The notes under the pieces: generated by a model
Database searches by the model: none
What the model was told of the DNA's origin: nothing
What the model saw: only the letters and a program-made list of their open reading frames with translations
Position numbers and translations under genes: made by a program
Origin: Pseudonocardiaceae bacterium
GTDB lineage: Bacteria > Actinomycetota > Actinomycetes > Mycobacteriales > Pseudonocardiaceae
DNA length: 38,090 nucleotides
Assembly: GCA_009379845.1 (NCBI GenBank)
Contig: WHSZ01000058.1
Location: forward strand, 1-38,090
Reading direction: 5' to 3'
Shown: positions 24,458 through 31,646 of the stretch, piece after piece
Position numbering within the stretch: the first letter of the stretch is position 1
Layout of the letters: each line of letters starts with the position of its first letter

Positions 24458-25119
24458 CCGCACCGATCCGAGTGTTGATTGTGGACGACGACGCGCTGGT
24501 GCGCGCCGGGTTGGCGATGATCCTCGGCGGTGCCGACGGTGTGCTGATCGTCGGTGAGGCGGCGGATGGCGACGAGGTACCGGCCGCCGTGCACGAGAAC
24601 GCGCCGGACGTGGTGCTGATGGATATCCGGATGCCGAAGGTTGACGGCCTGGCAGCTACCGAGCGGCTGCGCGCCCGGCCGGATCCGCCCGAGATCATCG
24701 TGCTCACCACGTTCGACACCGACGAGTACGTGCTGCGCGCGTTGCGTTGCGGGGCAAGCGGTTTCCTGCTCAAGGACATGCCTCCAGTGGAGATCCTCGA
24801 TGCCGTGCGGAGGGTGGCGGGTGGCGACCCGATCCTGTCGCCCGCGGTGACGCGCCGGCTCATCTCGCATGTCGCCGAGACGGATGCGGCTCGCGGAAGC
24901 GAGGAGTGCAGGATCGCCTCGTCCAAATTGGAGGAGCTGAGTGAGCGGGAGCGGGAGGTCGCCGTCGCGATCGGGCAGGGCAAGTCGAATGCGGAGATCA
25001 GCAAGGAGCTGTTCATGAGCGTCGCGACCGTGAAGGCGTACGTGTCGCGATTGCTGACCAAGCTGGAGCTGAACAACCGCGTGCAGGTGGCGCTGCTGGT
25101 GCACGACGCCGGGCTGTAG
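24454..25119 (+). CDS. NarL/LuxR-family response regulator
   Basis: DNA-binding response regulator of 221 residues paired with the preceding kinase. The receiver domain has the acidic pocket DDD (about 10-12), phosphoacceptor D57 (LMDIRMP), T in LTTFDT, and K in LLKDMPP. A linker leads to a C-terminal LuxR-type helix-turn-helix (SEREREVAVAIGQGKSNAEI, then SVATVKAYVSRLLTKL). ATG 24454 is inside the kinase stop codon. The likely targets are its own promoter and the divergent PH/GT39 operon (inference). Confidence 0.93.
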   Translation: MTAPIRVLIVDDDALVRAGLAMILGGADGVLIVGEAADGDEVPAAVHENAPDVVLMDIRMPKVDGLAATERLRARPDPPEIIVLTTFDTDEYVLRALRCGASGFLLKDMPPVEILDAVRRVAGGDPILSPAVTRRLISHVAETDAARGSEECRIASSKLEELSEREREVAVAIGQGKSNAEISKELFMSVATVKAYVSRLLTKLELNNRVQVALLVHDAGL

Positions 25120-25139
25120 AGCTCGGCCGGCCGTCGAGT

Positions 25140-25176
25140 CTGGACACCCGGCCCGAACCGGCGCACCCTTGTCCAG
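25140..25176. promoter_or_regulatory. Inverted repeat over the ArsR-type gene start
   Basis: CTGGACA (25140-25146) and TGTCCAG (25170-25176) are 30 bp apart centre to centre and overlap the region just before GTG 25176. It could be an autoregulatory site for the ArsR-type protein, or a weak hairpin after the response regulator gene. Confidence 0.3.
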
Positions 25177-26141
25177 TGCTACGTATCCACTTCGACGCGG
25201 ACGATCTCGCGCGGGTCCGCACGGCTCCCGGTCCGGATCCACTGTGGGAACTGGTGCTGAGCCTGAACAAACTGCAATCGCCGAACGGCGGTGGGCGGTA
25301 CGCCGAATGGCGCACGCGGGCACGCGACCGGATCCGGGAGGCGGGCGTGCAGCGGTCATTCGGGATCTTGCGGACGCTCGTACCGCCACACGGCAACTTC
25401 CCGGATTTCATGACGCCGTGGGAGGCCAGCTTCGACCTCGAGGCCGGCTACGAAGCGATGCTGCGCCTGCCACCGGATCGGATGCTCGACGATCTCCGGC
25501 GCACGTTCCGGCGCCGTGCCGCGCCGTCCTGGGTACGCGACCTCGCCGACCGGCGCGGCCGGGGAATGCGGGAGATCATCTCGGCGATGCGGCACTACCA
25601 GCGCGAGGTGCTGCAGCCGTGCGAACCACAACTCATGCGTCACGTCGAAGCCGATCTCGCGGCCCGCACCCGGCAGCTGGCGCAGGACGGACCGGTGAAC
25701 CTGTTGCGTGGCTTGCCGGCACCGATCCGGTGGAACGATGGCGTGCTCGAGGCCGACTACCTCGTCGATCATCGGATACGGCTGAACGGCCGCGGCTTGA
25801 CGCTGGTGCCGTCCTACTTCTGCAACGACACGCCGGTGACCCTGATCGACGGGGAACTGCCGCCGGTACTGGTTTTCCCCGCCAGCGCCCGATCCGTCGA
25901 GCAGCCGGAGGATCGTGACTACCTCGCGGGGCTGGTCGGCGCGACCCGCGCGCAGATCCTGCGCTGCCTGATCACGCCGATGTCCACGCGGCAGCTCGCC
26001 GAGCGGGTGCGGGTGTCCTCACCCGCGGTGAGCCAGCACATCGGCGTGCTGCGCGGGGCGGGATTGGTGACGAGTGCCCGAAATGGACAGTCCGTGCAGC
26101 ATCGGATCACCCGGCTCGGTCGCGAACTGATCGGCGGATAA
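25176..26141 (+). CDS. ArsR-type winged-helix regulator with N-terminal DUF5937-like domain
   Basis: A 321-residue regulator. Residues 1-240 form a domain typical of actinobacterial DUF5937 proteins (LRIHFDADDLARVR start). The C-terminal 75 residues are an ArsR-like winged helix (ATRAQILRCL, STRQLAERVRVSSPAVSQHIGVLRGAGLV), with no visible metal-binding cysteines. Such regulators often stand beside a transporter gene, but none is present here. Its ligand is unknown. The GTG start at 25176 gives the family N terminus. Confidence 0.85.
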   Translation: MLRIHFDADDLARVRTAPGPDPLWELVLSLNKLQSPNGGGRYAEWRTRARDRIREAGVQRSFGILRTLVPPHGNFPDFMTPWEASFDLEAGYEAMLRLPPDRMLDDLRRTFRRRAAPSWVRDLADRRGRGMREIISAMRHYQREVLQPCEPQLMRHVEADLAARTRQLAQDGPVNLLRGLPAPIRWNDGVLEADYLVDHRIRLNGRGLTLVPSYFCNDTPVTLIDGELPPVLVFPASARSVEQPEDRDYLAGLVGATRAQILRCLITPMSTRQLAERVRVSSPAVSQHIGVLRGAGLVTSARNGQSVQHRITRLGRELIGG

Positions 26142-26147
26142 TCGTCG

Positions 26148-26333
26148 CTACACCGGCGGAATCAGGCCGCTACGGTAGCCGTTCCCCTCGCACCCGCGGC
26201 ACGGCCGCCCGTTGTCGATGGTGCGCGCCGTCCCGGCGATCACCGCGTACTTCGGGTCTGACACCACACCGGCGCCGCCACACAGCGGGCACACCGTGTG
26301 GTTGCCCGAGGTGGCTGCTTCGTCCTCGTCCAT
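26148..26333 (-). CDS. Zinc-ribbon miniprotein (DnaJ-like CxxCxGxG)
   Basis: A 61-residue protein with two paired-cysteine knuckles, CPLCGGAG and CRGCEGNG, of the kind found in the DnaJ zinc-finger region, separated by about 26 residues. It probably binds one zinc ion. The acidic N terminus (MDEDEAA) starts at ATG 26333, supported by TAGGGT 7 nt upstream; a GTG at 26342 is in frame but lies inside that box. It is convergent with the ArsR-type gene, 6 bp away. Function unknown. Confidence 0.7.
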   Translation of the reverse strand: MDEDEAATSGNHTVCPLCGGAGVVSDPKYAVIAGTARTIDNGRPCRGCEGNGYRSGLIPPV

Positions 26334-26346
26334 CGCTTCCACCCTA
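26334..26346 (-). promoter_or_regulatory. Zinc-ribbon gene -10 element (leaderless)
   Basis: On the minus strand TAGGGT (26346-26341) is followed by 7 nt and ATG 26333. Confidence 0.45.
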
Positions 26347-26395
26347 CGGCGCTCTGCCGAACCTTCGGTGCCGATTGCGCGTTATGCATCCCGCG

Positions 26396-27109
26396 TTATG
26401 CCTCGCGGCGAGCCTGAACGTAGACCTCGATCCCGTCAAGCAAGCGTTGCAAGCCGAAGTCGAAGTTCGGCGCGAGGTCGTCGGGTGTGTCGTCCGCGTT
26501 GTCGAAAACCCCCGAATCCAGCAGGCCGGTCAGTGTCGGGAACCGCTCGGCGTCGGCGCTCCGCTGCAGCATCGTGGCGAAACTGGTGCTGGCCTGCCGC
26601 CGGTCCGCGGTGCTCCGTGCCAGCTCGCGCGTGGCGCCGTCCACGAACAGGGATAGCGAGACCATCTCGTCCTCGCGAAGGCCGATCCCGGAAAGTACCC
26701 GCAGCGCGCATTCGAACCACGCCGCCCGGTTCGGCCCGACCGGTGCCTGGCTGACCGGGAGGCGGAGCAGCCAGGCGTGCCGCCGGTAGATGCCCCACAC
26801 TTCGCGCACCCATGTCTGCACCCCGGCCCGCCACGCACCAGCGTGGTCGATCGCGGGAGGCTCGCCGAGCACGATGTCCAGCATGACGTCCACCAGCTGG
26901 TCCTTGCTCGGCACGTAGCGGTACAGCGACATGGTTGTGTAGCCGAGCTCGCCGGCGACCCGCTGCATGGAGACCGCGTCCAGCCCCTCGGCGTCCGCGA
27001 TCTCGATCGCGGCGCGCGCGATCTGTGGCACCGTGAGCGTCGGCTTGGGGCCACGGCTGGGCCGTTTGCCGTTGCCCCACAGCAGATCGAGACTGTGTTC
27101 CACTGACAT
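26396..27109 (-). CDS. TetR/AcrR family regulator (TetR_C class)
   Basis: A 237-residue repressor. The N-terminal helix-turn-helix is clear (LTVPQIARAAIEIADAEG, then MQRVAGELGYTTMSLYRYVPSKDQLVDVMLD). The C-terminal part, from about 85, resembles the tetracycline-repressor class that binds small hydrophobic ligands, with WRAGVQTWVREVWGIYRRHAW. ATG 27109 has a GGAAGA ribosome binding site. A double palindromic operator sits next to its -10 element (TAGGAT, 27142-27137 on this strand), so autorepression is likely. Regulators of this class usually control a divergent efflux or oxidoreductase gene; no full-length gene is found there. Confidence 0.9.
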   Translation of the reverse strand: MSVEHSLDLLWGNGKRPSRGPKPTLTVPQIARAAIEIADAEGLDAVSMQRVAGELGYTTMSLYRYVPSKDQLVDVMLDIVLGEPPAIDHAGAWRAGVQTWVREVWGIYRRHAWLLRLPVSQAPVGPNRAAWFECALRVLSGIGLREDEMVSLSLFVDGATRELARSTADRRQASTSFATMLQRSADAERFPTLTGLLDSGVFDNADDTPDDLAPNFDFGLQRLLDGIEVYVQARREA

Positions 27110-27143
27110 CGTTCGCCCATCTTCCGGTTGACGGCCATCCTAA

Positions 27144-27188
27144 AACTGTGTATCAAATACACGAAAATAGTGTGTGCGATACACAGTT
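27144..27188. promoter_or_regulatory. Double TetR-type operator
   Basis: Two palindromes, GTGTAT-CAA-ATACAC (27148-27162) and GTGTGT-GCG-ATACAC (27170-27184), lie 22 bp (two helical turns) apart. The outer ends, AACTGTGTATC and GATACACAGTT, are perfect 11-bp inverted repeats, so the block is symmetrical overall. It is adjacent to the TetR gene promoter and overlaps a possible rightward -10 (TAGTGT, 27168-27173). Confidence 0.7.
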
Positions 27189-27202
27189 AATCGGAGGCAG
27201 GG

Positions 27203-27358
27203 ATGGCGAGCGTGCTCGGGGACCGCAATATGGATGCAAACTGGGGTTCCAGAGTTATTCCTCGTCGCAGGACCAATCGGCCAATTCGGAACGGAGTCGC
27301 GCCTTGCGCTCACTGTCCAGAAAGGACGCATCGAACGAATTGCCGGCCAGCTGCCTGA
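27203..27358 (+). CDS. Possible short ORF or gene remnant divergent from TetR
   Basis: An ATG at 27203 has a good GGAGG ribosome binding site (27193-27197) and lies directly downstream of the TetR operator, where the regulated gene would be expected. The frame encodes 51 residues and only the first 17 codons are outside the convergent adenine deaminase gene; the rest is antisense to it and Arg-rich. I recognise nothing in it. It may be the 5' stump of a lost target gene, a leader peptide, or chance. Confidence 0.2.
   Translation: MASVLGDRNMDANWGSRVIPRRRTNRPIRNGVAPCAHCPERTHRTNCRPAA
27226..27243. promoter_or_regulatory. Imperfect second copy of the 9695 palindrome
   Basis: CAATATG-GATG-CAAACTG repeats the first 13 bases of the OCD operator exactly (27226-27238); the right arm keeps 5 of 7 symmetrical positions. 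Confidence 0.35.
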
Positions 27359-28253
27359 GTTGCTCGTCGGACACCCCGAGCCCGTCGCGTACCGCGGCGA
27401 AATTGTCCGCGACATAGCCACCAAAGTAAGCTGGATCGTCCGAATTGAGCGTGACCATGAGTCCTTCGTTCAGCAGCCGCGGCAGGGTATGCGCGGAAAT
27501 GTCCGGAAAGGACCCGAGCCGGACATTGGAAAGCGGGCACACCGTCAACGGCATGCGTTCCGCCCGCAGTCGGGCGACCAGGTCGGGATCATCGAGCGCT
27601 CGGATGCCGTGGTCGATCCGCTCAACGCCCAACTCGTCGAGGGCTTCCCACACATAGCTCGGCGGTCCTTCCTCACCGGCATGGGCGACGGCGCGCAGCC
27701 CGAGTTCCCTTGCCCGCCGGAAAACGTCGGTGAAACTCGACGGCGGGTGCCCGACCTCCGCGGAGTCCAGACCGACGCCGATGATCCGGTCCAGGTAAGG
27801 CTCCGCGAGTCGCAGGGTGTGCTCGGCGGCCTCGGCCGGCTGGTCCCGAAGGAAGCACAGGATGAGACCGGCCGAGACGCCTCGTTCGCCAGCCTCGTCG
27901 ACGGCCGCGGACAGGCCGCCGATGATCGTCGGCATGCTCACGCCGCGGTCCAGGTGCGCCTGCGGATCGAAGAAGATCTCCGCGTGCCGCACGCCGTTGC
28001 GGTCGCACTCCAGCAGATACGCCTCGGCGAGATCATGGAAATCCCGCTCGGTGTGCAACACCGCCATGTTCGCGTAATAGATGTCCAAAAAGGACTGAAG
28101 GTCGGTGAAGCGGTACTTGGCGCGCAGCTCGTCAACCGACGCGTACGGCAGCGGCACGTCGTTGCGCCGCGCGAGGACGAACACCATTTCCGGCTCGAGG
28201 GTGCCCTCGATGTGCAGGTGCAGCTCGGCCTTCGGGATGTGCTGTATGCGCAT
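27255..28253 (-). CDS. Adenine deaminase (adenosine deaminase superfamily)
   Basis: Zinc hydrolase of the amidohydrolase superfamily, 332 residues. Metal and catalytic residues are H12 and H14 (LHLHIEG), H191 and E194 (HAGEEGPP), H215 (DHG) and D272-D273 (NSDDPAYFGG). The segment GLDSAEVGHPP followed by HAGEEGPP-YVWEAL is the pattern of the fungal Aah1 and Pseudomonas adenine deaminases rather than true adenosine deaminases, so adenine to hypoxanthine is the likelier reaction; automated annotation usually says adenosine deaminase. ATG 28253 is supported by TATCGT 6 nt upstream. It lies 32 bp downstream of cysNC. Confidence 0.88.
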   Translation of the reverse strand: MRIQHIPKAELHLHIEGTLEPEMVFVLARRNDVPLPYASVDELRAKYRFTDLQSFLDIYYANMAVLHTERDFHDLAEAYLLECDRNGVRHAEIFFDPQAHLDRGVSMPTIIGGLSAAVDEAGERGVSAGLILCFLRDQPAEAAEHTLRLAEPYLDRIIGVGLDSAEVGHPPSSFTDVFRRARELGLRAVAHAGEEGPPSYVWEALDELGVERIDHGIRALDDPDLVARLRAERMPLTVCPLSNVRLGSFPDISAHTLPRLLNEGLMVTLNSDDPAYFGGYVADNFAAVRDGLGVSDEQLRQLAGNSFDASFLDSERKARLRSELADWSCDEE

Positions 28254-28265
28254 TGCCGCACGATA
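28254..28265 (-). promoter_or_regulatory. Adenine deaminase -10 element (leaderless)
   Basis: On the minus strand TATCGT (28265-28260) precedes ATG 28253 by 6 nt, giving the gene a promoter of its own besides readthrough from cysNC. Confidence 0.4.
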
Positions 28266-28285
28266 CCGTGCCACTCATGGCCTGC

Positions 28286-30112
28286 TCAGCCCTCGAGCAG
28301 CGCGAGCACCTTCGCCGCCATCGCCGCGGGATCCCCGTCGGCGGGGCGCAGTACCAGATCCGGGGTGTCCGGTGCCTCGTACGGATCGTCGATCCCGGTG
28401 AATCCGGTGATCTCGCCGGCCCGCGCTCGCGCGTACATGCCCTTCGGGTCACGGGCCTCGCACACCTCGACCGGGGTATCTACGAATACCTCGACGAACG
28501 GCAGACCCGCCGCCTGATGGGTGGCGCGCACCAGCTCGCGGTCCGCCCGGTACGGGCTGATCAGCGACACCACCGCCACCACACCCGCGTCCGCGAACAG
28601 TCGTGCGACCTCGCCGAGCCGCCGCACGTTCTCCGTACGATCCGGCGCGCTGAAACCGAGATCGGCGTTCAGCCCGTGTCGCACGTTGTCGCCGTCCAGC
28701 AGGTACGCGGGCCTGCCCGCGGCAACCAGCCGGCGTTCCAGCTCCACCGCGACCGCCGACTTGCCCGAAGCGGACAGCCCGGTCAGCCACACCGTGAGCC
28801 CGCGGGTCGCGCGCTCGTGCCTGCCGACCGCGGTGGACTGCCAGACCACCTGCGCGGCCGGCAGCACGGGGCCGGTGATCATGCCAGCGGCGACGGTGTC
28901 GTTTGTGGTCTCGTCGATCAGGATGAAGCTGCCGGTGCCTCGGTTGCGGCGGTACGGATCAAACAGCAGTGGTTGCTGGGTACGCAGCCGGATGCGGCCG
29001 ATGTCGTTGAGCGACAGGGTTTCCGTGGTCTCGTCCCGGTGCAGGGTACGCACGTCCAGCCGGTAGTCGAGCGCGCTCACCCTGGCCTTGGTGGTGCGCG
29101 TGGTGTGCCGGATGGTGTATCTCGCGCCTGGCCGCAGCGCGGCGTGCTCGGCGAACCAGCAGATCATGGCGTCCACGTCGGTGCCAAGGTGTGGCCGGTT
29201 GTTCGGTCGGCAGATCAGATCGCCCCGGCTGACGTCCAGTTCGTCGGCCAGCTGCACGGTCACCGCCTGCGGCGCGAAAGCCTCGTCGATCGGTTCGCCT
29301 CCGGGCCCCCAGATCGCCCGCACCGAGGAGGTGAATCCGGATGGCAGCACTACGATCTCGTCACCGGGTTTGAACACGCCACCGGCGACTGTTCCCGCGT
29401 AGCCGCGGAAGTCGTGCTGCTGGCTGCGGATCACGTACTGCACGGGAAACCGGGCGTCGATCAGGTTGCGGTCCGAGGAGATGTGCACCTCTTCCAGATG
29501 GTGCAGCAGTGATGTGCCCTCGTACCATGGCATGCTGGCGCTGCGGTGCACGATGTTGTCTCCGTGCAATGCGGACACCGGCACGAACGTCAGGTCCGCG
29601 ACGTTCAACTTCATCGCGAACTGGCTGAACTCCTCGCGGATCTCCGAGAATCGCTCGGCCGACCAGCCGACCAGGTCCATTTTGTTGACGCACAACACGA
29701 GATGCGGGATGCCGAGCAGGCTGGCGAGAAAGGCGTGCCGCCGGGACTGCTCGAGCACACCCTTGCGCGCGTCGACCAACACCAGCGCCAGATCGGCGTT
29801 CGAGGCTCCGGTGACCATGTTGCGGGTGTACTGAACGTGTCCCGGCGTGTCGGCGATGATGAATTTCCGTTTGGGCGTGGCGAAATAGCGGTGTGCCACG
29901 TCGATGGTGATGCCCTGCTCGCGTTCCGCGCACAGGCCGTCGGTGAGCAGCGCGAGATCCGGGTAGTCGTCGCCGCGTTCCCTGCTGGTCCGTTCCACCG
30001 CGGCCAGCTGGTCTTCGAAGATCGTCTTGGAGTCGTGGAGCAGCCGGCCGATCAGCGTCGATTTGCCGTCGTCGACGCCGCCCGCGGTGGCCAGCCGGAG
30101 AAGTTGCGGCAT
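28286..30112 (-). CDS. cysNC: CysNC: sulfate adenylyltransferase GTPase subunit fused to APS kinase
   Basis: Bifunctional 608-residue enzyme. The N-terminal EF-Tu-like GTPase (CysN) has GGVDDGKST (P loop), DTPGH and NKMD, and two beta-barrel domains to about residue 430; it powers APS formation from sulfate and ATP by CysD. The C-terminal 170 residues are APS kinase (CysC) with its own P loop GLSASGKS and LDGDNVRHGLN, producing PAPS. Fusion is normal in actinobacteria. The ATG shares one base with the cysD stop (TGATG). PAPS is the donor for the sulfotransferase at 34598. Confidence 0.96.
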   Translation of the reverse strand: MPQLLRLATAGGVDDGKSTLIGRLLHDSKTIFEDQLAAVERTSRERGDDYPDLALLTDGLCAEREQGITIDVAHRYFATPKRKFIIADTPGHVQYTRNMVTGASNADLALVLVDARKGVLEQSRRHAFLASLLGIPHLVLCVNKMDLVGWSAERFSEIREEFSQFAMKLNVADLTFVPVSALHGDNIVHRSASMPWYEGTSLLHHLEEVHISSDRNLIDARFPVQYVIRSQQHDFRGYAGTVAGGVFKPGDEIVVLPSGFTSSVRAIWGPGGEPIDEAFAPQAVTVQLADELDVSRGDLICRPNNRPHLGTDVDAMICWFAEHAALRPGARYTIRHTTRTTKARVSALDYRLDVRTLHRDETTETLSLNDIGRIRLRTQQPLLFDPYRRNRGTGSFILIDETTNDTVAAGMITGPVLPAAQVVWQSTAVGRHERATRGLTVWLTGLSASGKSAVAVELERRLVAAGRPAYLLDGDNVRHGLNADLGFSAPDRTENVRRLGEVARLFADAGVVAVVSLISPYRADRELVRATHQAAGLPFVEVFVDTPVEVCEARDPKGMYARARAGEITGFTGIDDPYEAPDTPDLVLRPADGDPAAMAAKVLALLEG

Positions 30113-31023
30113 CAGAAGTACCCGTCTTTCTTCCGGTCTTCCATCCCCGCCTCGGAGATCCGGTCGTCGGCACGGGTGGCGCCGCGTTCGGTTACCCGGG
30201 TGACCGCGACCTCAGCGACTACCGCCTCCGGGGTGGCTGCCGAGGATTCCACGCAGCCGGTGCAGGTCGCGTCCCCGACCGTGCGGAAGCGAACCGTTGC
30301 CTGGTACGGGATTTCTCCTTCCAGCAGCGTCACGTGCCGGGTGTGGGCGAGCAGCATGCCGTCGCGCTGGAAGACGTTCCGGCGGTGTGCGTAGTAGATC
30401 GCCGGCAGCTCGATCTCCTCGTCCACGATGTACTGCCAGATGTCCAGTTCGGTCCAGTTGGACAGCGGGAAGACCCGGATGTGCTCACCGGCGCGGTGCC
30501 GCCCGTTGTACAGGTTCCACAGCTCCGGCCGCTGGTTGCGCGGATCCCACTGGCCAAACTCGTCGCCGAAGCTGAACACCCGTTCCTTGGCCCTGGCCTT
30601 CTCCTCGTCCCGGCGTGCACCACCGAACACCGCGTCGAACCGGTGCCGCTGGATGCTCCGCAGCAACGTGGCGGTTTGCAGCCGGTTGCGGCTGGCCCGT
30701 GGCCCAGCTTCTTCCACGACCCGCCCGGCGTCGATGTCGTCCTGCACACTGCCGATGACCAGTCGCACGCCGTGCCGCCGCACCGCGCGGTCCCGGAACT
30801 CGATCACCTCGTCGAAGTTGTGCCCGGTGTCCACATGCAGCACCGGAAACGGCAGTGCGGCAGGCCAGAACGCCTTACCGGCCACGTGCAGCATCACCAC
30901 CGAGTCCTTGCCGCCGGAGAACAGCAGCGCTGGTCGTTCGAAGGTCGCCGCGACTTCGCGGAAGATGTGCACCGCCTCGGCTTCCAGCGCGCGTAGGTGG
31001 GACAACTCGTATGTGGTGGTCAT
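30112..31023 (-). CDS. cysD: Sulfate adenylyltransferase subunit 2
   Basis: Catalytic ATP sulfurylase subunit, 303 residues, of the PP-loop superfamily. SGGKDSVVMLH (about 35-45) is the pyrophosphate loop. HVDTGHNFDEVIEFRD and the GGARRDEEKARAKERVFS segment are characteristic, and the C terminus keeps TVGDATCTGC and EDRKKDGYF. ATG 31023 gives the usual N terminus (TTTYELSHLRALEAE); a long upstream extension in the same frame is noncoding. A KstR-like palindrome lies 32 bp upstream in the divergent region shared with the SnoaL-like gene. Confidence 0.95.
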   Translation of the reverse strand: MTTTYELSHLRALEAEAVHIFREVAATFERPALLFSGGKDSVVMLHVAGKAFWPAALPFPVLHVDTGHNFDEVIEFRDRAVRRHGVRLVIGSVQDDIDAGRVVEEAGPRASRNRLQTATLLRSIQRHRFDAVFGGARRDEEKARAKERVFSFGDEFGQWDPRNQRPELWNLYNGRHRAGEHIRVFPLSNWTELDIWQYIVDEEIELPAIYYAHRRNVFQRDGMLLAHTRHVTLLEGEIPYQATVRFRTVGDATCTGCVESSAATPEAVVAEVAVTRVTERGATRADDRISEAGMEDRKKDGYF

Positions 31024-31054
31024 CGGTGAACCTGCCCTTCGAGTGAACAAAAAG

Positions 31055-31068
31055 TAGAACACGTTCTT
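31055..31068. promoter_or_regulatory. KstR-like palindrome between cysD and the SnoaL-like gene
   Basis: TAGAACACGTTCTT agrees with 7 of the 8 fixed bases of the KstR motif TnnAACnnGTTnnA known from mycobacterial steroid regulons, and shares TAGAAC-rC-GTTCT with the site at 32584. Confidence 0.5.
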
Positions 31069-31101
31069 GTGCGTGGTCAATCGGGGGTGGAGGCTGACGG
31101 T

Positions 31102-31587
31102 ATGGATGTGGTCGCACTGGAAGAGATCCGCCGGCTGAAATACCGCTACCTGCGTAGCCTCGATCTGAAGCGGTGGGAGGAGTTCGCGGACACCCTCGAC
31201 GAGGAGGCAACCGCCGACTACGGCACCCCGGTCTATGGCGAGCCGCTGAAGCTCGCCGGTCGCGCCGAGATCGTGGCGTTCATGCGGGACAAGCTCGGTC
31301 CAGACATCATCACCGTGCATTCCTGCGGGCAGCCCGAGATCGACATCGACGGCGCGGACGCAACCGGCACCTGGTGCCTCGAGGACACCGTGATCGCGAC
31401 CGAGTACCGGATCATGATCCGCGGCGCGGCCTACTACGAGGACCGCTACCTGCGCGGCGACGACGGGGTATGGCGGATCGCGCACACCGGTTACGTCCGG
31501 ACCTATGAGGCGATGCTCTCGTTCGACGATCTGCCCAGCTTCCAGCTCACCGCCAACCGCTGGGCCGGCCAACCCACCACCCCCTAG
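31102..31587 (+). CDS. SnoaL-like / NTF2-fold protein
   Basis: A 161-residue alpha+beta-barrel protein of the NTF2/SnoaL-like superfamily, which includes ketosteroid isomerases, dehydratases and polyketide cyclases. The pattern LEEIRRLKYRYLRSLDLKRWEEFADTL-DEEA at the start, a HSCGQPEIDIDG strand and a YYEDRYLRGDDGVWRIAHTGYVR C-terminal strand pair are typical. ATG 31102 follows GGAGG (31089-31093). The catalytic role is unknown. Its position beside a KstR-like palindrome and an SDR/sulfotransferase operon suggests a steroid or polycyclic substrate (inference). Confidence 0.8.
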   Translation: MDVVALEEIRRLKYRYLRSLDLKRWEEFADTLDEEATADYGTPVYGEPLKLAGRAEIVAFMRDKLGPDIITVHSCGQPEIDIDGADATGTWCLEDTVIATEYRIMIRGAAYYEDRYLRGDDGVWRIAHTGYVRTYEAMLSFDDLPSFQLTANRWAGQPTTP

Positions 31588-31597
31588 TCCGAACCCG

Positions 31598-31646
31598 TGC
31601 CGTGAAGGCCACCTTCCGGGCACTCAACGCCCCGAATGGTCCCCTC
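31598..31646 (-). repeat. Dispersed intergenic repeat, copy B
   Basis: Reverse-oriented copy of the 49-bp element at 13284-13332 with four mismatches. Its left part is intergenic; its right part supplies the last codons and the TGA stop of the IclR gene. Confidence 0.85.

Noticed and set aside
31024..31623. Long N-terminal extension of cysD
   Set aside because: The frame stays open by chance antisense to the SnoaL-like gene; CysD homology begins at ATG 31023.
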